A stretch of DNA of 64,000 bases, taken from positions 3,385,501 through 3,449,500 of the forward strand of contig NZ_CP015506.1 of NCBI RefSeq assembly GCF_000294775.2. Direction: 5' to 3'. Source of the DNA: Cytobacillus oceanisediminis 2691 (GTDB lineage: Bacteria > Bacillota > Bacilli > Bacillales > Cytobacillaceae). Positions within the stretch are counted from its first letter, which is position 1; the number at the start of each line of letters is the position of its first letter. The notes under the pieces are model-generated. The model saw only the letters and a program-made list of their open reading frames with translations, searched no databases and was not told where the DNA came from. This document shows, piece by piece, positions 28,617-35,561 of this stretch. The position numbers and the translations under genes are program-made.

Positions 28617-28916
28617 TTGATGATTCGGTGCGAAGAGGTTCATGGAAGCCACCGCCAGACAAACTAATGCACCATTCCAGTCATATAGATCCGGTGCCTT
28701 CTTGTCTATGCCCCTACCCCTGAGGATGGATAGAACTATAAAAACCCCATTACATGCGGCATACACTCTTCCAAAAAACGGGAAGGCCAGGAATCGCCTT
28801 ATGATGCCAAAGATGAACCCGCTTTGCCGATTCACCAGGAATAAGCTTACTTCCCATATCCATTCCCAAATTAAATAGCCTCCGCCAATTTCTGCAAAAC
28901 CAGCCCGTACATATTT
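28617..28916 (-). pseudogene. Degenerate UPF0060 (YnfA-type) membrane protein gene
   Basis: The - strand reads AGFAEIGGGYLIW, then FGRVYAACNGVFIVLSIL and DKKAPDLYDWNGALVCL, which line up with the UPF0060/YnfA family (normally ~108 residues, four helices). The frame has no start codon; a TGA sits just upstream of 28916. The second helix is shortened and scrambled. The expected stop after the final APRH-like motif reads CAA (at about 28617-28619), so the frame runs on to 28500. Lost start, altered core and lost stop together mark a decayed gene. Confidence 0.72.
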
Positions 28917-28956
28917 TCATTCCCGGAAACATTTATTGCTTCCAGTTTACATGTAC

Positions 28957-29682
28957 TTAATCAAAAAGATAAACCTCATCCCCTGCCGAAATTTCACCTG
29001 TTTTCCTGACTGAGGAATACACACCGAAGTGATTATCCCTTTCACTGATAACCTTTTTATGCAAACTGGGATCCCTCTTTCCGCTCTCTGGATCTACTGT
29101 AATAATCATACACCGTTCGCAATGCCGCTTAACTTGAATCTCAACGCTGCCAATCTTCATTGTCTTCCCAAACCAGCTTTCCTCAATAAAAGGTTCATCT
29201 CTTAATAGGGAAATGACTAAATTCGGGCGAAACCGCTGGAAGTCCAGCTTATCCTTGCCCCACAGCTCCTTCATTCTTTGCAAAGACGCGTCTGTCACTA
29301 ATAGAATATTTTCTTCTTCAATTGCCCCATCAGGTACATGGGCAGGACTATATTTCACTGGAGTGATTTTTCTGGAAGAATGCTCTTCCATTTCTTTTAG
29401 CAATTCTTTATTATCCCAGGGAATCCGTCTGCCGTCCGGAGTAGTAATTCTTACTGGAGGAAACATGTTCTCATTTTCCTCTCCCATAAACCCTGCTTTA
29501 TACATGACCATTTCCGGAAACTGAGTAATCGTCAAATACTTCCCCGGCCTTGATTCATCCAGGTAGGCATGGCTGCGATCCCCATACAGGCCATAATTCA
29601 TTACTTTTGTTTTTTCCACACTTTCCCCGTAAAAGCTTTTCACCGGATAGCGGACAATCTCTTTAACATGTCCTATTAGCAC
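28957..29682 (-). CDS. MOSC domain protein
   Basis: A 241-residue protein with an N-terminal MOSC beta-barrel (VKEIVRYPVKSFYGESV, GLYGDRSHA) and a C-terminal MOSC domain. The conserved cysteine is in KRHCERCMIITVD. The family includes the sulfur-carrier part of molybdenum-cofactor sulfurase and the YiiM/mARC enzymes acting on N-hydroxylated compounds. GTG at 29682 is preferred because a GGGAG site lies 11 bases upstream; the GTG at 29694 overlaps that site. No moco genes are adjacent. Confidence 0.82.
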   Translation of the reverse strand: MLIGHVKEIVRYPVKSFYGESVEKTKVMNYGLYGDRSHAYLDESRPGKYLTITQFPEMVMYKAGFMGEENENMFPPVRITTPDGRRIPWDNKELLKEMEEHSSRKITPVKYSPAHVPDGAIEEENILLVTDASLQRMKELWGKDKLDFQRFRPNLVISLLRDEPFIEESWFGKTMKIGSVEIQVKRHCERCMIITVDPESGKRDPSLHKKVISERDNHFGVYSSVRKTGEISAGDEVYLFD

Positions 29683-29708
29683 CTTCCACTCCACTCCCTT
29701 CAGCCAAC

Positions 29709-29743
29709 AGAAAAACCCATGACAGCGTGTTGGGCTGTCATGG
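29709..29743 (-). terminator. Terminator of the small-protein gene cluster
   Basis: On the - strand, CATGACAG and CTGTCATG arms precede GGG and a TTTTT run. It follows the 37-residue gene ending at 29751. Confidence 0.85.
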
Positions 29744-29750
29744 ATATCAT

Positions 29751-29864
29751 TTACTGCGGCCGTTTTGTTTGCCGCTTTGCTTTCTCATCCTTGTCCGATT
29801 GAATAATCTTTTCACGGACGTCAGGAGGTATGGACGCAGATGTTCTTTTTGGCTCAGATTTCAT
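29751..29864 (-). CDS. Very small charged protein
   Basis: A 37-residue reading frame, MKSEPKRTSASIPPDVREKI and a Lys/Arg/Gln-rich tail. GGGAG lies 8 bases before the ATG, and a good terminator follows the stop. It is highly charged and probably soluble. It sits 16 bases after the DUF2187 gene in the same direction, so it is likely cotranscribed. No family recognised. Confidence 0.6.
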   Translation of the reverse strand: MKSEPKRTSASIPPDVREKIIQSDKDEKAKRQTKRPQ

Positions 29865-29880
29865 CTTTAACACTCCCTTT

Positions 29881-30090
29881 TTATTTAACGACTTTATAGC
29901 GCTTGTGGCTGATCACCGTTTTTATGGGCTCATCCTTTTTCGGATTAATTCCAAGCTCAACAATGACTGAGTTATCCCGTACCACGATTACCCTGCCTTT
30001 TTTTCCTTTTTCAGAACCGCTTAAAATGCTGATCGTATCGCCGACATCCGCTTTTTTTCCTTTGCTTACCTTTTCTGTTTCTTCAGTCAT
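29881..30090 (-). CDS. DUF2187 (KOW-motif) protein
   Basis: A 69-residue protein resembling B. subtilis YkvS. The KOW core is GDTISILSGSEKGKKGRVIVV, a small SH3-like barrel that in NusG and ribosomal L24 contacts RNA or protein. I chose ATG 30090 since AAAGGAG lies 7 bases upstream; ATG 30096 is only 2 bases from the site. It heads a small unit with the 37-residue gene. The role is unknown. Confidence 0.8.
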   Translation of the reverse strand: MTEETEKVSKGKKADVGDTISILSGSEKGKKGRVIVVRDNSVIVELGINPKKDEPIKTVISHKRYKVVK

Positions 30091-30193
30091 CGCCATTCTC
30101 CTTTAAAAACTTTTATTTTTTAGCTGGTTTTCGCTATGTCGCTAGTATTGCCGTTTCGCCCTTCCGTAAAACCCAATTCATGTTCAAATGGAT

Positions 30194-30478
30194 TTACTCT
30201 CTCTTTGTTCCTGTTATCTTTTTAACATGAAGGTCCTTCAATATATTCAAGCCTGCCCTGATGATCATCATAATGCTTCCTGCAAGGAAAAACGATATCG
30301 AAACCGCCTGGCTGACATCTGTTAAAAATAATATACTTCCGATAAAATATAAAACACCCAGAAGCAGATCATTAATAAATGATACTACCCTATATCGCTT
30401 TTCAATGATCATTTCGTAGGCGCCTATCTCAATATGCACATCTTCCTGCTGTTCCTTTACAATATTTCTAATCTTCAT
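30194..30478 (-). CDS. YrhK-domain membrane protein
   Basis: A 94-residue protein with the YrhK motif: an aromatic-rich YEMIIEKRYRVVSFINDLLLG followed by GVLYFIGSILFL and a second helix, ending in a basic tail. Two membrane helices are predicted. The ATG at 30478 follows CAGAGGTG by 6 bases; the longer in-frame reading lacks a site. The function is unknown in all members. Confidence 0.78.
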   Translation of the reverse strand: MKIRNIVKEQQEDVHIEIGAYEMIIEKRYRVVSFINDLLLGVLYFIGSILFLTDVSQAVSISFFLAGSIMMIIRAGLNILKDLHVKKITGTKRE

Positions 30479-30554
30479 GAATAACACCTCTGTTTTGTCT
30501 TTTCCACATAAGGTGTCAAACATTCATGATATAGGTGTTGTTTTCTGGAAAATT

Positions 30555-31286
30555 TCAAGAAAAATGATCAAGCACCAATGAAGCCAGCAAACCGATAGCT
30601 GCAATGAATCCGGTCATCGGACCACTGTCCTCAAAGGCTTCAGGCATCATCGTGGAAGCAACCATGGCAATAATTGCACCACCGGCAAATCCTGCAATTC
30701 CTGATATGACCTCTATTGAAGCTCCATCCAAAAATATGTATCCAGCCATCGAAGCAATTCCCGCAATGACAAATACCGAACTCCAAAGGAGGATCATTTT
30801 CTTTTTTGAATAGCCGCTCTTTTTCATTCCCGAGGTACTGGAAAGGCCTTCTGGAAAGTTGCTGATAAAAATGGCTGTCACCAATAGAAAACTCACCTTA
30901 CCTCCTTCAAGCAGACTTGTCCCGATCATGATTGATTCTGGTATGGCATCCATGATGGTCCCCGCAAAAAGGACTATTCCGCTGCTGGCTGCTGCTTTAT
31001 GGCCGGATCTTTTCCGGTTCTTAGCTCCCCTGTTTGAAATCATGATATCAAACAGGGTAAAGACAATGGCTCCAGCCACAAATCCAATGCCTGTCGGCAG
31101 TAAGCCGCCGTTATGGACTGACTCCCCAAGAAGCTCATATGAAGCAGCACCAATCAGGACACCTGTTCCAAATGCCATAATGTAACCAATCATTTTGTTT
31201 TGGATGGGCAAATACATGGCTGCCAATGCGCCTAAAAGGACAGCTGATCCAGAGACCCCTCCCCATAGTGCAGCATTCCACATCAT
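30555..31286 (-). CDS. ZIP-family metal transporter
   Basis: A 243-residue membrane protein of the ZIP (ZupT-like) group, with about eight helices. The metal-binding helices show DAIPES and FPEGLS, matching the HxxPEG-type motifs of ZIP carriers that move Zn2+ and other divalent ions, but with Asp replacing the usual first His. An intracellular loop (NRGAKNRKRSGHKAA) separates the halves. AAGGGG precedes the double ATG, so the start is 31286 or 31283. No metal regulator is adjacent. Confidence 0.83.
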   Translation of the reverse strand: MMWNAALWGGVSGSAVLLGALAAMYLPIQNKMIGYIMAFGTGVLIGAASYELLGESVHNGGLLPTGIGFVAGAIVFTLFDIMISNRGAKNRKRSGHKAAASSGIVLFAGTIMDAIPESIMIGTSLLEGGKVSFLLVTAIFISNFPEGLSSTSGMKKSGYSKKKMILLWSSVFVIAGIASMAGYIFLDGASIEVISGIAGFAGGAIIAMVASTMMPEAFEDSGPMTGFIAAIGLLASLVLDHFS

Positions 31287-31363
31287 GATCACCCCTTCCA
31301 TTTTCTCTTGTTTCTTTAGTTATTTCCTTTTGATCCTTCCTAAAAACCGCTATTCAGAATAAG

Positions 31364-31395
31364 ATTAAAAAAGCAGAACCTCGAAGGTTCTGCTT
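31364..31395 (-). terminator. Terminator of the catDE-type operon
   Basis: On the - strand, AAGCAGAACC-TTCG-AGGTTCTGCTT with a stable UUCG loop, then T residues. It follows the FMN reductase stop. Confidence 0.93.
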
Positions 31396-31402
31396 ATAAT
31401 CT

Positions 31403-31942
31403 CTATCTAATGGTTTTTAATGCACCGCTCCAGGATATCACCTGGTCAATCATTGCGTTCACATTATCGAGATGAAGATCTTGAGGTTTAAATACTGTGC
31501 CATTTTCAAAATCAGTAAATAATGACAATGTTGGATGCACGCGCACATCAGCTATCATCAATTCACCCATGATTCCGCGCAGATGTTCAGCAGCTCTCGC
31601 ACCGCCGGTTGAGCCATAGCTTACAATTCCTGCAGCTTTATTGTTCCAAGGTTCACGAGCTAGATCAAGTGCATTCTTTAATGCCCCTGTAATACTGTGG
31701 TTGTATTCTTGAACGATGAATATAAATCCATCCAGACTGTTAAGCTTCTCATTCCATGCAGCAATTCCCGGTGAATCCGCTTCACCTAAGAATGGCAATT
31801 TGAAATCAGCGATATCTATAATCTCATAATTGGCATCCCCGCGTTTATCGGCAATTTCTTTAACCCATGATCCGACCTGAGGGCTAACTCTCCCCTGACG
31901 TGTGCTTCCTAAGATAATCCCAATGTTTAATTTCGCGTTCAT
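31403..31942 (-). CDS. NAD(P)H-dependent FMN reductase / quinone or azo reductase type
   Basis: A 179-residue flavodoxin-fold enzyme. GSTRQGRVS near the N-terminus is the FMN phosphate loop, and GSTGGARAAEHLR is the second flavin-binding loop of the NADPH-dependent FMN reductase family. It probably reduces quinones, azo compounds or chromate. ATG 31942 has AAGGAGG 8 bases upstream. An upstream ATG at 31993 (weak GGTGG site) would add 17 residues, MGFLNQLFGRKSKEEQK, which also looks coding, so two starts are possible. As last gene of the CatE/DoxX operon it fits electrophile detoxification. Confidence 0.85.
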   Translation of the reverse strand: MNAKLNIGIILGSTRQGRVSPQVGSWVKEIADKRGDANYEIIDIADFKLPFLGEADSPGIAAWNEKLNSLDGFIFIVQEYNHSITGALKNALDLAREPWNNKAAGIVSYGSTGGARAAEHLRGIMGELMIADVRVHPTLSLFTDFENGTVFKPQDLHLDNVNAMIDQVISWSGALKTIR

Positions 31943-32016
31943 TTTTTGTTCCTCCTTAGATTTTCTTCCAAATAATTGATTTAAAAAACCCATTACTCAC
32001 ACCACCTGATGACAAT

Positions 32017-32865
32017 TTAAAATCCTAAAACAATTCGATTCCCCGAAGGGTCTTCGGTAATCACCTGATTATTTTCAACTGCTGCAGCCGCACCTATCTT
32101 TTTCAAATTTCCCACGGCCTGATCCCTGGCTGCTTCATTTTCAAAAATGAGTTTGAAGGATTGAAGCCCGACACTATTCGATGAAGGCTGCGGGGCTCCT
32201 ACTCCATTCCATGTATTCAAACCAATATGGTGGTGATATTTTCCGCTCGAAATGAAAAGTGCCTGTTTGCCATATCGGCAGACTGCTTCAAATCCCAGCC
32301 CCTCTGTGTAAAACGTTTCGGTATCCGCCAGTTCAGCCACATGCAAATGGATATGCCCCATGACCGTACCGCCGGGCAGTCCTCTCCAGGACTGCTGCTG
32401 CCCAATTGACAGCAGATCAGGGAAGTCCAGGGGATCAACAGTCATATTTACTTCCCCGTTTTTCCATGTCCATTCGGAAGGGTTACGGTCAGTATAGATT
32501 TCTATCCCATTGCCATCAGGATCCGAGAGATAGAGCGCTTCGCTGACCAGATGGTCGGAAGATCCAAATTGCAGCCCAATCTCGACGAAATGACGCACGA
32601 TCTTAGCCAAATCAGAACGCTTTGGGAGGAGCAGGGCGAAATGATACAAACCTGTTGTTCTTCCCAATGCAGGTTCAACATTTTCCGGCTGTTCGATGGT
32701 CAGTAAGGTGCTATTGCCATCTGCAGTAAGCTGGGCAGTTCTGTCAGTCTTTGTTAACACTTTAAAGCCAATTGCTTCTTGATAGAAGGCCAGTGACCGT
32801 TCCAGATCCTGTACTTTCAGATTGACCTGAGCTACAAAGATAATCGGTTTTTGATGAAAGTTCAT
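32017..32865 (-). CDS. catE: Catechol 2,3-dioxygenase-type VOC protein (CatE-like)
   Basis: A 282-residue protein of two VOC modules, the layout of extradiol dioxygenases. B. subtilis CatE opens catechol with Fe(II) and O2. Candidate metal ligands are the His in GHIHLHV, the His in GLYHFALL or HHHIGLN, and the Glu of GNGIEIY. ATG 32865 follows AGAGGAG by 8 bases. It directly follows the DoxX gene (gap 17 bases), with a divergent CatR-like repressor, reproducing the catDE arrangement. Substrate by analogy only. Confidence 0.83.
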   Translation of the reverse strand: MNFHQKPIIFVAQVNLKVQDLERSLAFYQEAIGFKVLTKTDRTAQLTADGNSTLLTIEQPENVEPALGRTTGLYHFALLLPKRSDLAKIVRHFVEIGLQFGSSDHLVSEALYLSDPDGNGIEIYTDRNPSEWTWKNGEVNMTVDPLDFPDLLSIGQQQSWRGLPGGTVMGHIHLHVAELADTETFYTEGLGFEAVCRYGKQALFISSGKYHHHIGLNTWNGVGAPQPSSNSVGLQSFKLIFENEAARDQAVGNLKKIGAAAAVENNQVITEDPSGNRIVLGF

Positions 32866-32882
32866 GTAAATTTCTCCTCTCA

Positions 32883-33287
32883 TTAGTTTGCCTTTGATTG
32901 TGTTAATTTGCTCCCAAGAGACAGTGGTGATTCCTTTGCTAATACAAAATAGATCGATGCAGCAAGCAAGATTAAATCTAATTCATATCCTGTCATTTGG
33001 CCGTTCCCAAGCAGGCCAGCGGGCAGCTTAGCAGTAAAGATAGCTCCCAGCATGATGAAAGCAAATAGTACAGAAACCATTTTTGTACCAATGCCCAAAA
33101 TAAGCGCTATGCCTCCTGCCAGCTCGATTACAGCAACGGCATAAGCCATAAAACCAGGAATACCGATACTATCGAAGAAACCGGCAGTATTGCTTATTCC
33201 TCCCTGAAATTTTGAAAATCCATGAATAAAGAAAATAAATCCTAAAATCACACGCAGAATGAAATGACCTAATTCGTTTTTGTTCAT
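32883..33287 (-). CDS. catD: DoxX family membrane protein (CatD-like)
   Basis: A 134-residue, four-helix DoxX protein. It opens LGHFILRVILGFIFFIHGFSKF and carries ELAGGIALILG in helix 3. In B. subtilis CatD is the membrane partner of CatE in quinone and catechol resistance. AAGGAGG precedes the ATG by 5 bases. It is the first gene of the operon under a consensus promoter at 33334-33362 with an operator right after the -10. Confidence 0.83.
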   Translation of the reverse strand: MNKNELGHFILRVILGFIFFIHGFSKFQGGISNTAGFFDSIGIPGFMAYAVAVIELAGGIALILGIGTKMVSVLFAFIMLGAIFTAKLPAGLLGNGQMTGYELDLILLAASIYFVLAKESPLSLGSKLTQSKAN

Positions 33288-33315
33288 GTTTTCCTCCTTG
33301 AATCATATGTTAGTT

Positions 33316-33332
33316 ACTTACTTTATGTAAGT
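33316..33332. promoter_or_regulatory. Operator of the catDE-type operon
   Basis: ACTTAC-TTTAT-GTAAGT is a perfect 6-bp-armed palindrome that begins right after the -10 box of the - strand promoter, where a bound repressor would block initiation. It is the natural target of the divergent HxlR-family regulator and resembles the GTAAGTA-containing boxes of YodB/CatR. Confidence 0.72.
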
Positions 33333-33333
33333 T

Positions 33334-33362
33334 AGTATAATATTGATATTTATTTTCGTCAA
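33334..33362 (-). promoter_or_regulatory. SigA promoter of the catDE-type operon
   Basis: TTGACG, 17-base spacer, TATACT on the - strand. Only two positions differ from the consensus hexamers. Transcription runs through the operator into catD. Confidence 0.8.
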
Positions 33363-33434
33363 GTAATCATTTTATAAAAAGTGATTTAATTATTTCTAGT
33401 TTATGACTATAATAAGAAACAAGGAGTGATTATT

Positions 33435-33740
33435 ATGGAAAAGTCGCTAATTTGTCCAAGATTTGAAAAAGCCATTGGCATATTGAGCCAGCGCTGGACC
33501 GGATTGATCATTTATCAATTGCTTAACGGGCCGCAGCGGTTCTGCAGTATAGAATCCTCTATCGGGATAAGCGGCAAAGTTCTTTCAGACCGGTTAAAGG
33601 ACCTGGAGAATGAGGGGGTCGTAAAACGCGAGGTTTACCCTGAAACTCCTGTTAGAATCGAATATTCCCTGACAGAAAAAGGCCTGGCCATGGAGCCGCT
33701 GATGAAGGAAATAGAAAAATGGTCGCAGAACTGGTTATAG
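33435..33740 (+). CDS. HxlR-family redox-sensing repressor (CatR/YodB type)
   Basis: A 101-residue winged-helix regulator of the HxlR (DUF24) family: CPRFEKAIGILSQRWTGLII, LLNGPQRF, KVLSDRLKDLENEGVVKRE. With the ATG at 33435 (AAGGAG 8 bases upstream) the conserved cysteine is Cys7, the residue that CatR uses to sense quinones and diamide. It is divergent from catDE with the palindrome between them, so it probably represses them until Cys7 is alkylated or oxidised. A second Cys (in RFCSIES) is present. The name catR is likely but not certain. Confidence 0.87.
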   Translation: MEKSLICPRFEKAIGILSQRWTGLIIYQLLNGPQRFCSIESSIGISGKVLSDRLKDLENEGVVKREVYPETPVRIEYSLTEKGLAMEPLMKEIEKWSQNWL

Positions 33741-33762
33741 GCTTAATTTATATATGAATATC

Positions 33763-33798
33763 AAAAAAGAGTCTTCCCTATTTGGAAGACTCTTTTTT
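33763..33798 (+). terminator. Bidirectional terminator after the HxlR gene
   Basis: AAAAAAGAGTCTTCC and GGAAGACTCTTTTTT arms with a short loop. It lies between the regulator stop and array A2. Confidence 0.93.
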
Positions 33799-33844
33799 GT
33801 GTTATCTCTTTGATCGTGTTTATTCCTATTTTGACTGGCGAGCG

Positions 33845-34302
33845 AGTTCGGACTCATCCTCTCAGAATCTTTCTTCTTCTGTCCGAAGGTGGGCCGTGTT
33901 CGGACTCATTCCCTCGGATTCTTGCTTCTTCTGTCCGAAGGGGGGCCGTGTTCGGACTCATTCCCTCGGATTCTTGCTTCTTCTGTCCGAAGGGGGGCCG
34001 TGTTCGGACTCATTCTCTCGGATTCTTGCTTCTTCTGTCCGAAGGTGCTCCGACTTCGGACTCATTCTCTCGGATTCTTGCTTTTTCTGTCCGAAGATGC
34101 TCCGACTTCGGACTCAACTCCTCGGAATTATCCTTATCCTGTCCGAAGGGGGCCGTGTTCGGACTCATTCCCTCGGGTTCTTGCTTCTTCTGTCCGAAGG
34201 TGCCTCGACTTCGGACTCAATTCCTCGGATTCTTGCTTAATTCTGTCCGAAGGTGTTCCGACTTCGGACTCATGCTCTCGGATTCGTCCTTCTCCTGTCC
34301 TA
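33845..34302 (+). repeat. 52-bp tandem repeat array A2 (family A, 9 copies)
   Basis: The anchor GTCCGAA recurs at 33881, 33933, 33985, 34037, 34089, 34141, 34192 and 34245, with a broken ninth copy at 34297. Steps are 52 with single 51 and 53. Each unit has GTCCGAA and TTCGGAC arms around a variable loop (two subtypes, GGCCGTG and GCTCCGAC), then TCATTCC, CTCGGATTC and TTCTTCT. It fills the convergent gap between the HxlR terminator and the nucleosidase stop. Because 52 is not divisible by 3, all three + frames stay open, but no ribosome site supports any of them. Confidence 0.94.
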
Positions 34303-34319
34303 ATAAGTAAATAGCCAAT

Positions 34320-35189
34320 TTACTTTCCTTTTATCTCTGAAATATACTGTTTTACGACTTCATATACGTAATCCTGGTTTGCAGCAGCAGTGTTGGGGTC
34401 GTATTGGCCTCCGTTTGTTTTGTTATTAGAAAGAATACGAATTCCCAGGAATGGAACATCGTATGCTCCGGCAATCTGCGCTGCTGCTGCGCCTTCCATT
34501 TCTTCAACCGATGTTCCGTAGTTTTCATGAAACCATTTGATGCGGTCAACTTCATTATTCCATAGGTCCGCTGAACCGATTGTCCCCTCGACTACTTTGC
34601 CCTTCTTGTGCTTATCTTTTACTGCTTTGGCAGCAGCAAGAAGGTCTTCATTTCCCTCATAATAACGAATCTTTTCTGCATCAGGGTCTTCACCGGCACT
34701 TCCCTCAGAAGCCATCAGGTCCATCGGGATCCAATTGGTTGGTTCAATCCCTTCCCCTTCTTCCAAATGACCAGTCTTCAATGATCCGATATTGACTGTT
34801 CTTTCTCCTAAAACGATATCATACACATTCAGGCTTGGGTCATGGCCGCCTGAAGTCCCCTGATTGATGATTGCGGCTGGATCATACTTTTCGATGGCTA
34901 TTGCTGTGGCAGCCGCCGTATTTTCCATGCCTTTTCCGGTTTTAGCAACGATGACTGGGTACTTGTCCAGCTTTCCTTTATAAAAAACAAAGTTCCCTGA
35001 TTTTTCTACTTTAACTTTATCTAATCGCTCAGCAAACTTTTCGGCCTCGATCGGCATTGGCCCTTGGATAAGAATTGGCTTTTGGGCACCTTCAGCCTCG
35101 GTTTCTAATTTTGCAGCCGAAGAGCATCCTGCAAGCATTGCTGCAGACAGTGCTGCAATCGCAGCGAGTGAAGCTAATTTCTTTTTCAT
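34320..35189 (-). CDS. Lipoprotein of the PNP/MTAN nucleosidase family
   Basis: A 289-residue exported lipoprotein: signal peptide with lipobox LAGC (Cys22), then a phosphorylase/nucleosidase fold. The signature SVEEMEGAAAAQIA holds the ribose-binding Met-Glu pair of 5'-methylthioadenosine/S-adenosylhomocysteine nucleosidases, and INQGTSGG is the usual second loop. The expected catalytic Asp is probably that in GSADLWN. It would split purine nucleosides outside the membrane to release bases for uptake. ATG 35189 follows GGGGAG by 8 bases. A guanine riboswitch upstream ties it to purine salvage. Confidence 0.83.
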   Translation of the reverse strand: MKKKLASLAAIAALSAAMLAGCSSAAKLETEAEGAQKPILIQGPMPIEAEKFAERLDKVKVEKSGNFVFYKGKLDKYPVIVAKTGKGMENTAAATAIAIEKYDPAAIINQGTSGGHDPSLNVYDIVLGERTVNIGSLKTGHLEEGEGIEPTNWIPMDLMASEGSAGEDPDAEKIRYYEGNEDLLAAAKAVKDKHKKGKVVEGTIGSADLWNNEVDRIKWFHENYGTSVEEMEGAAAAQIAGAYDVPFLGIRILSNNKTNGGQYDPNTAAANQDYVYEVVKQYISEIKGK

Positions 35190-35334
35190 TGTACGTTCTC
35201 CCCTTTTCTTGTTGTCTGATACACCCGAAGTTCTAACCATAGAAAAAGGCCTGTAAAAGCAGAATGAGATCTACCTTCCAGACCATAGAGTTAAAGCAGC
35301 TGACATAAAGAATGCAGCCTTTTCTATACTTTAA

Positions 35335-35403
35335 CCCGTAGTCCGGTTCTTTCATTGGGAACCAGGTAGAAACACTCAGACCATATTACCGAGCATATAC
35401 GAG
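35335..35403 (-). promoter_or_regulatory. Guanine (purine) riboswitch
   Basis: On the - strand the aptamer shows the purine-riboswitch layout. P1 is CTCGTA/TACGGG, P2 includes the ATATGGTCTG loop, the TTTCTACC joining segment is present, and P3 carries the CAATGAAAG loop. The specificity base just before P1 is C in GGACTACGGG, which pairs with guanine rather than adenine. It lies about 145 bases before the nucleosidase lipoprotein start. A T-run near 35240-35245 suggests termination control, but I could not fold the expression platform with certainty. Confidence 0.9.
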
Positions 35404-35522
35404 TGATGAAATTTGTAAGATTACAATGACAATATAACAAATAGCACGTGGGTTTTCAACTAAAATACGAACATTTAGTTCATATTAACTATTTAATATT
35501 CGTAATTCCACTATATTCATCC

Positions 35523-35552
35523 ATAAAAAAACCTCCAGTATTAAACTGGAGG
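35523..35552 (-). terminator. Terminator of brnQ
   Basis: On the - strand, CCTCCAGT-TTAAT-ACTGGAGG followed by seven T. Confidence 0.94.
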
Positions 35553-35561
35553 CTGCGATCA

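Noticed and set aside
28500-28835. 111-residue novel membrane protein
   Set aside because: Its body aligns with UPF0060 and the end is read-through past a lost stop, so it is called a pseudogene instead.
33782-34314. Three long overlapping + strand reading frames of 141-166 codons
   Set aside because: They arise because a 52-bp repeat without stops keeps all three frames open. None has a ribosome site or a non-repetitive part.
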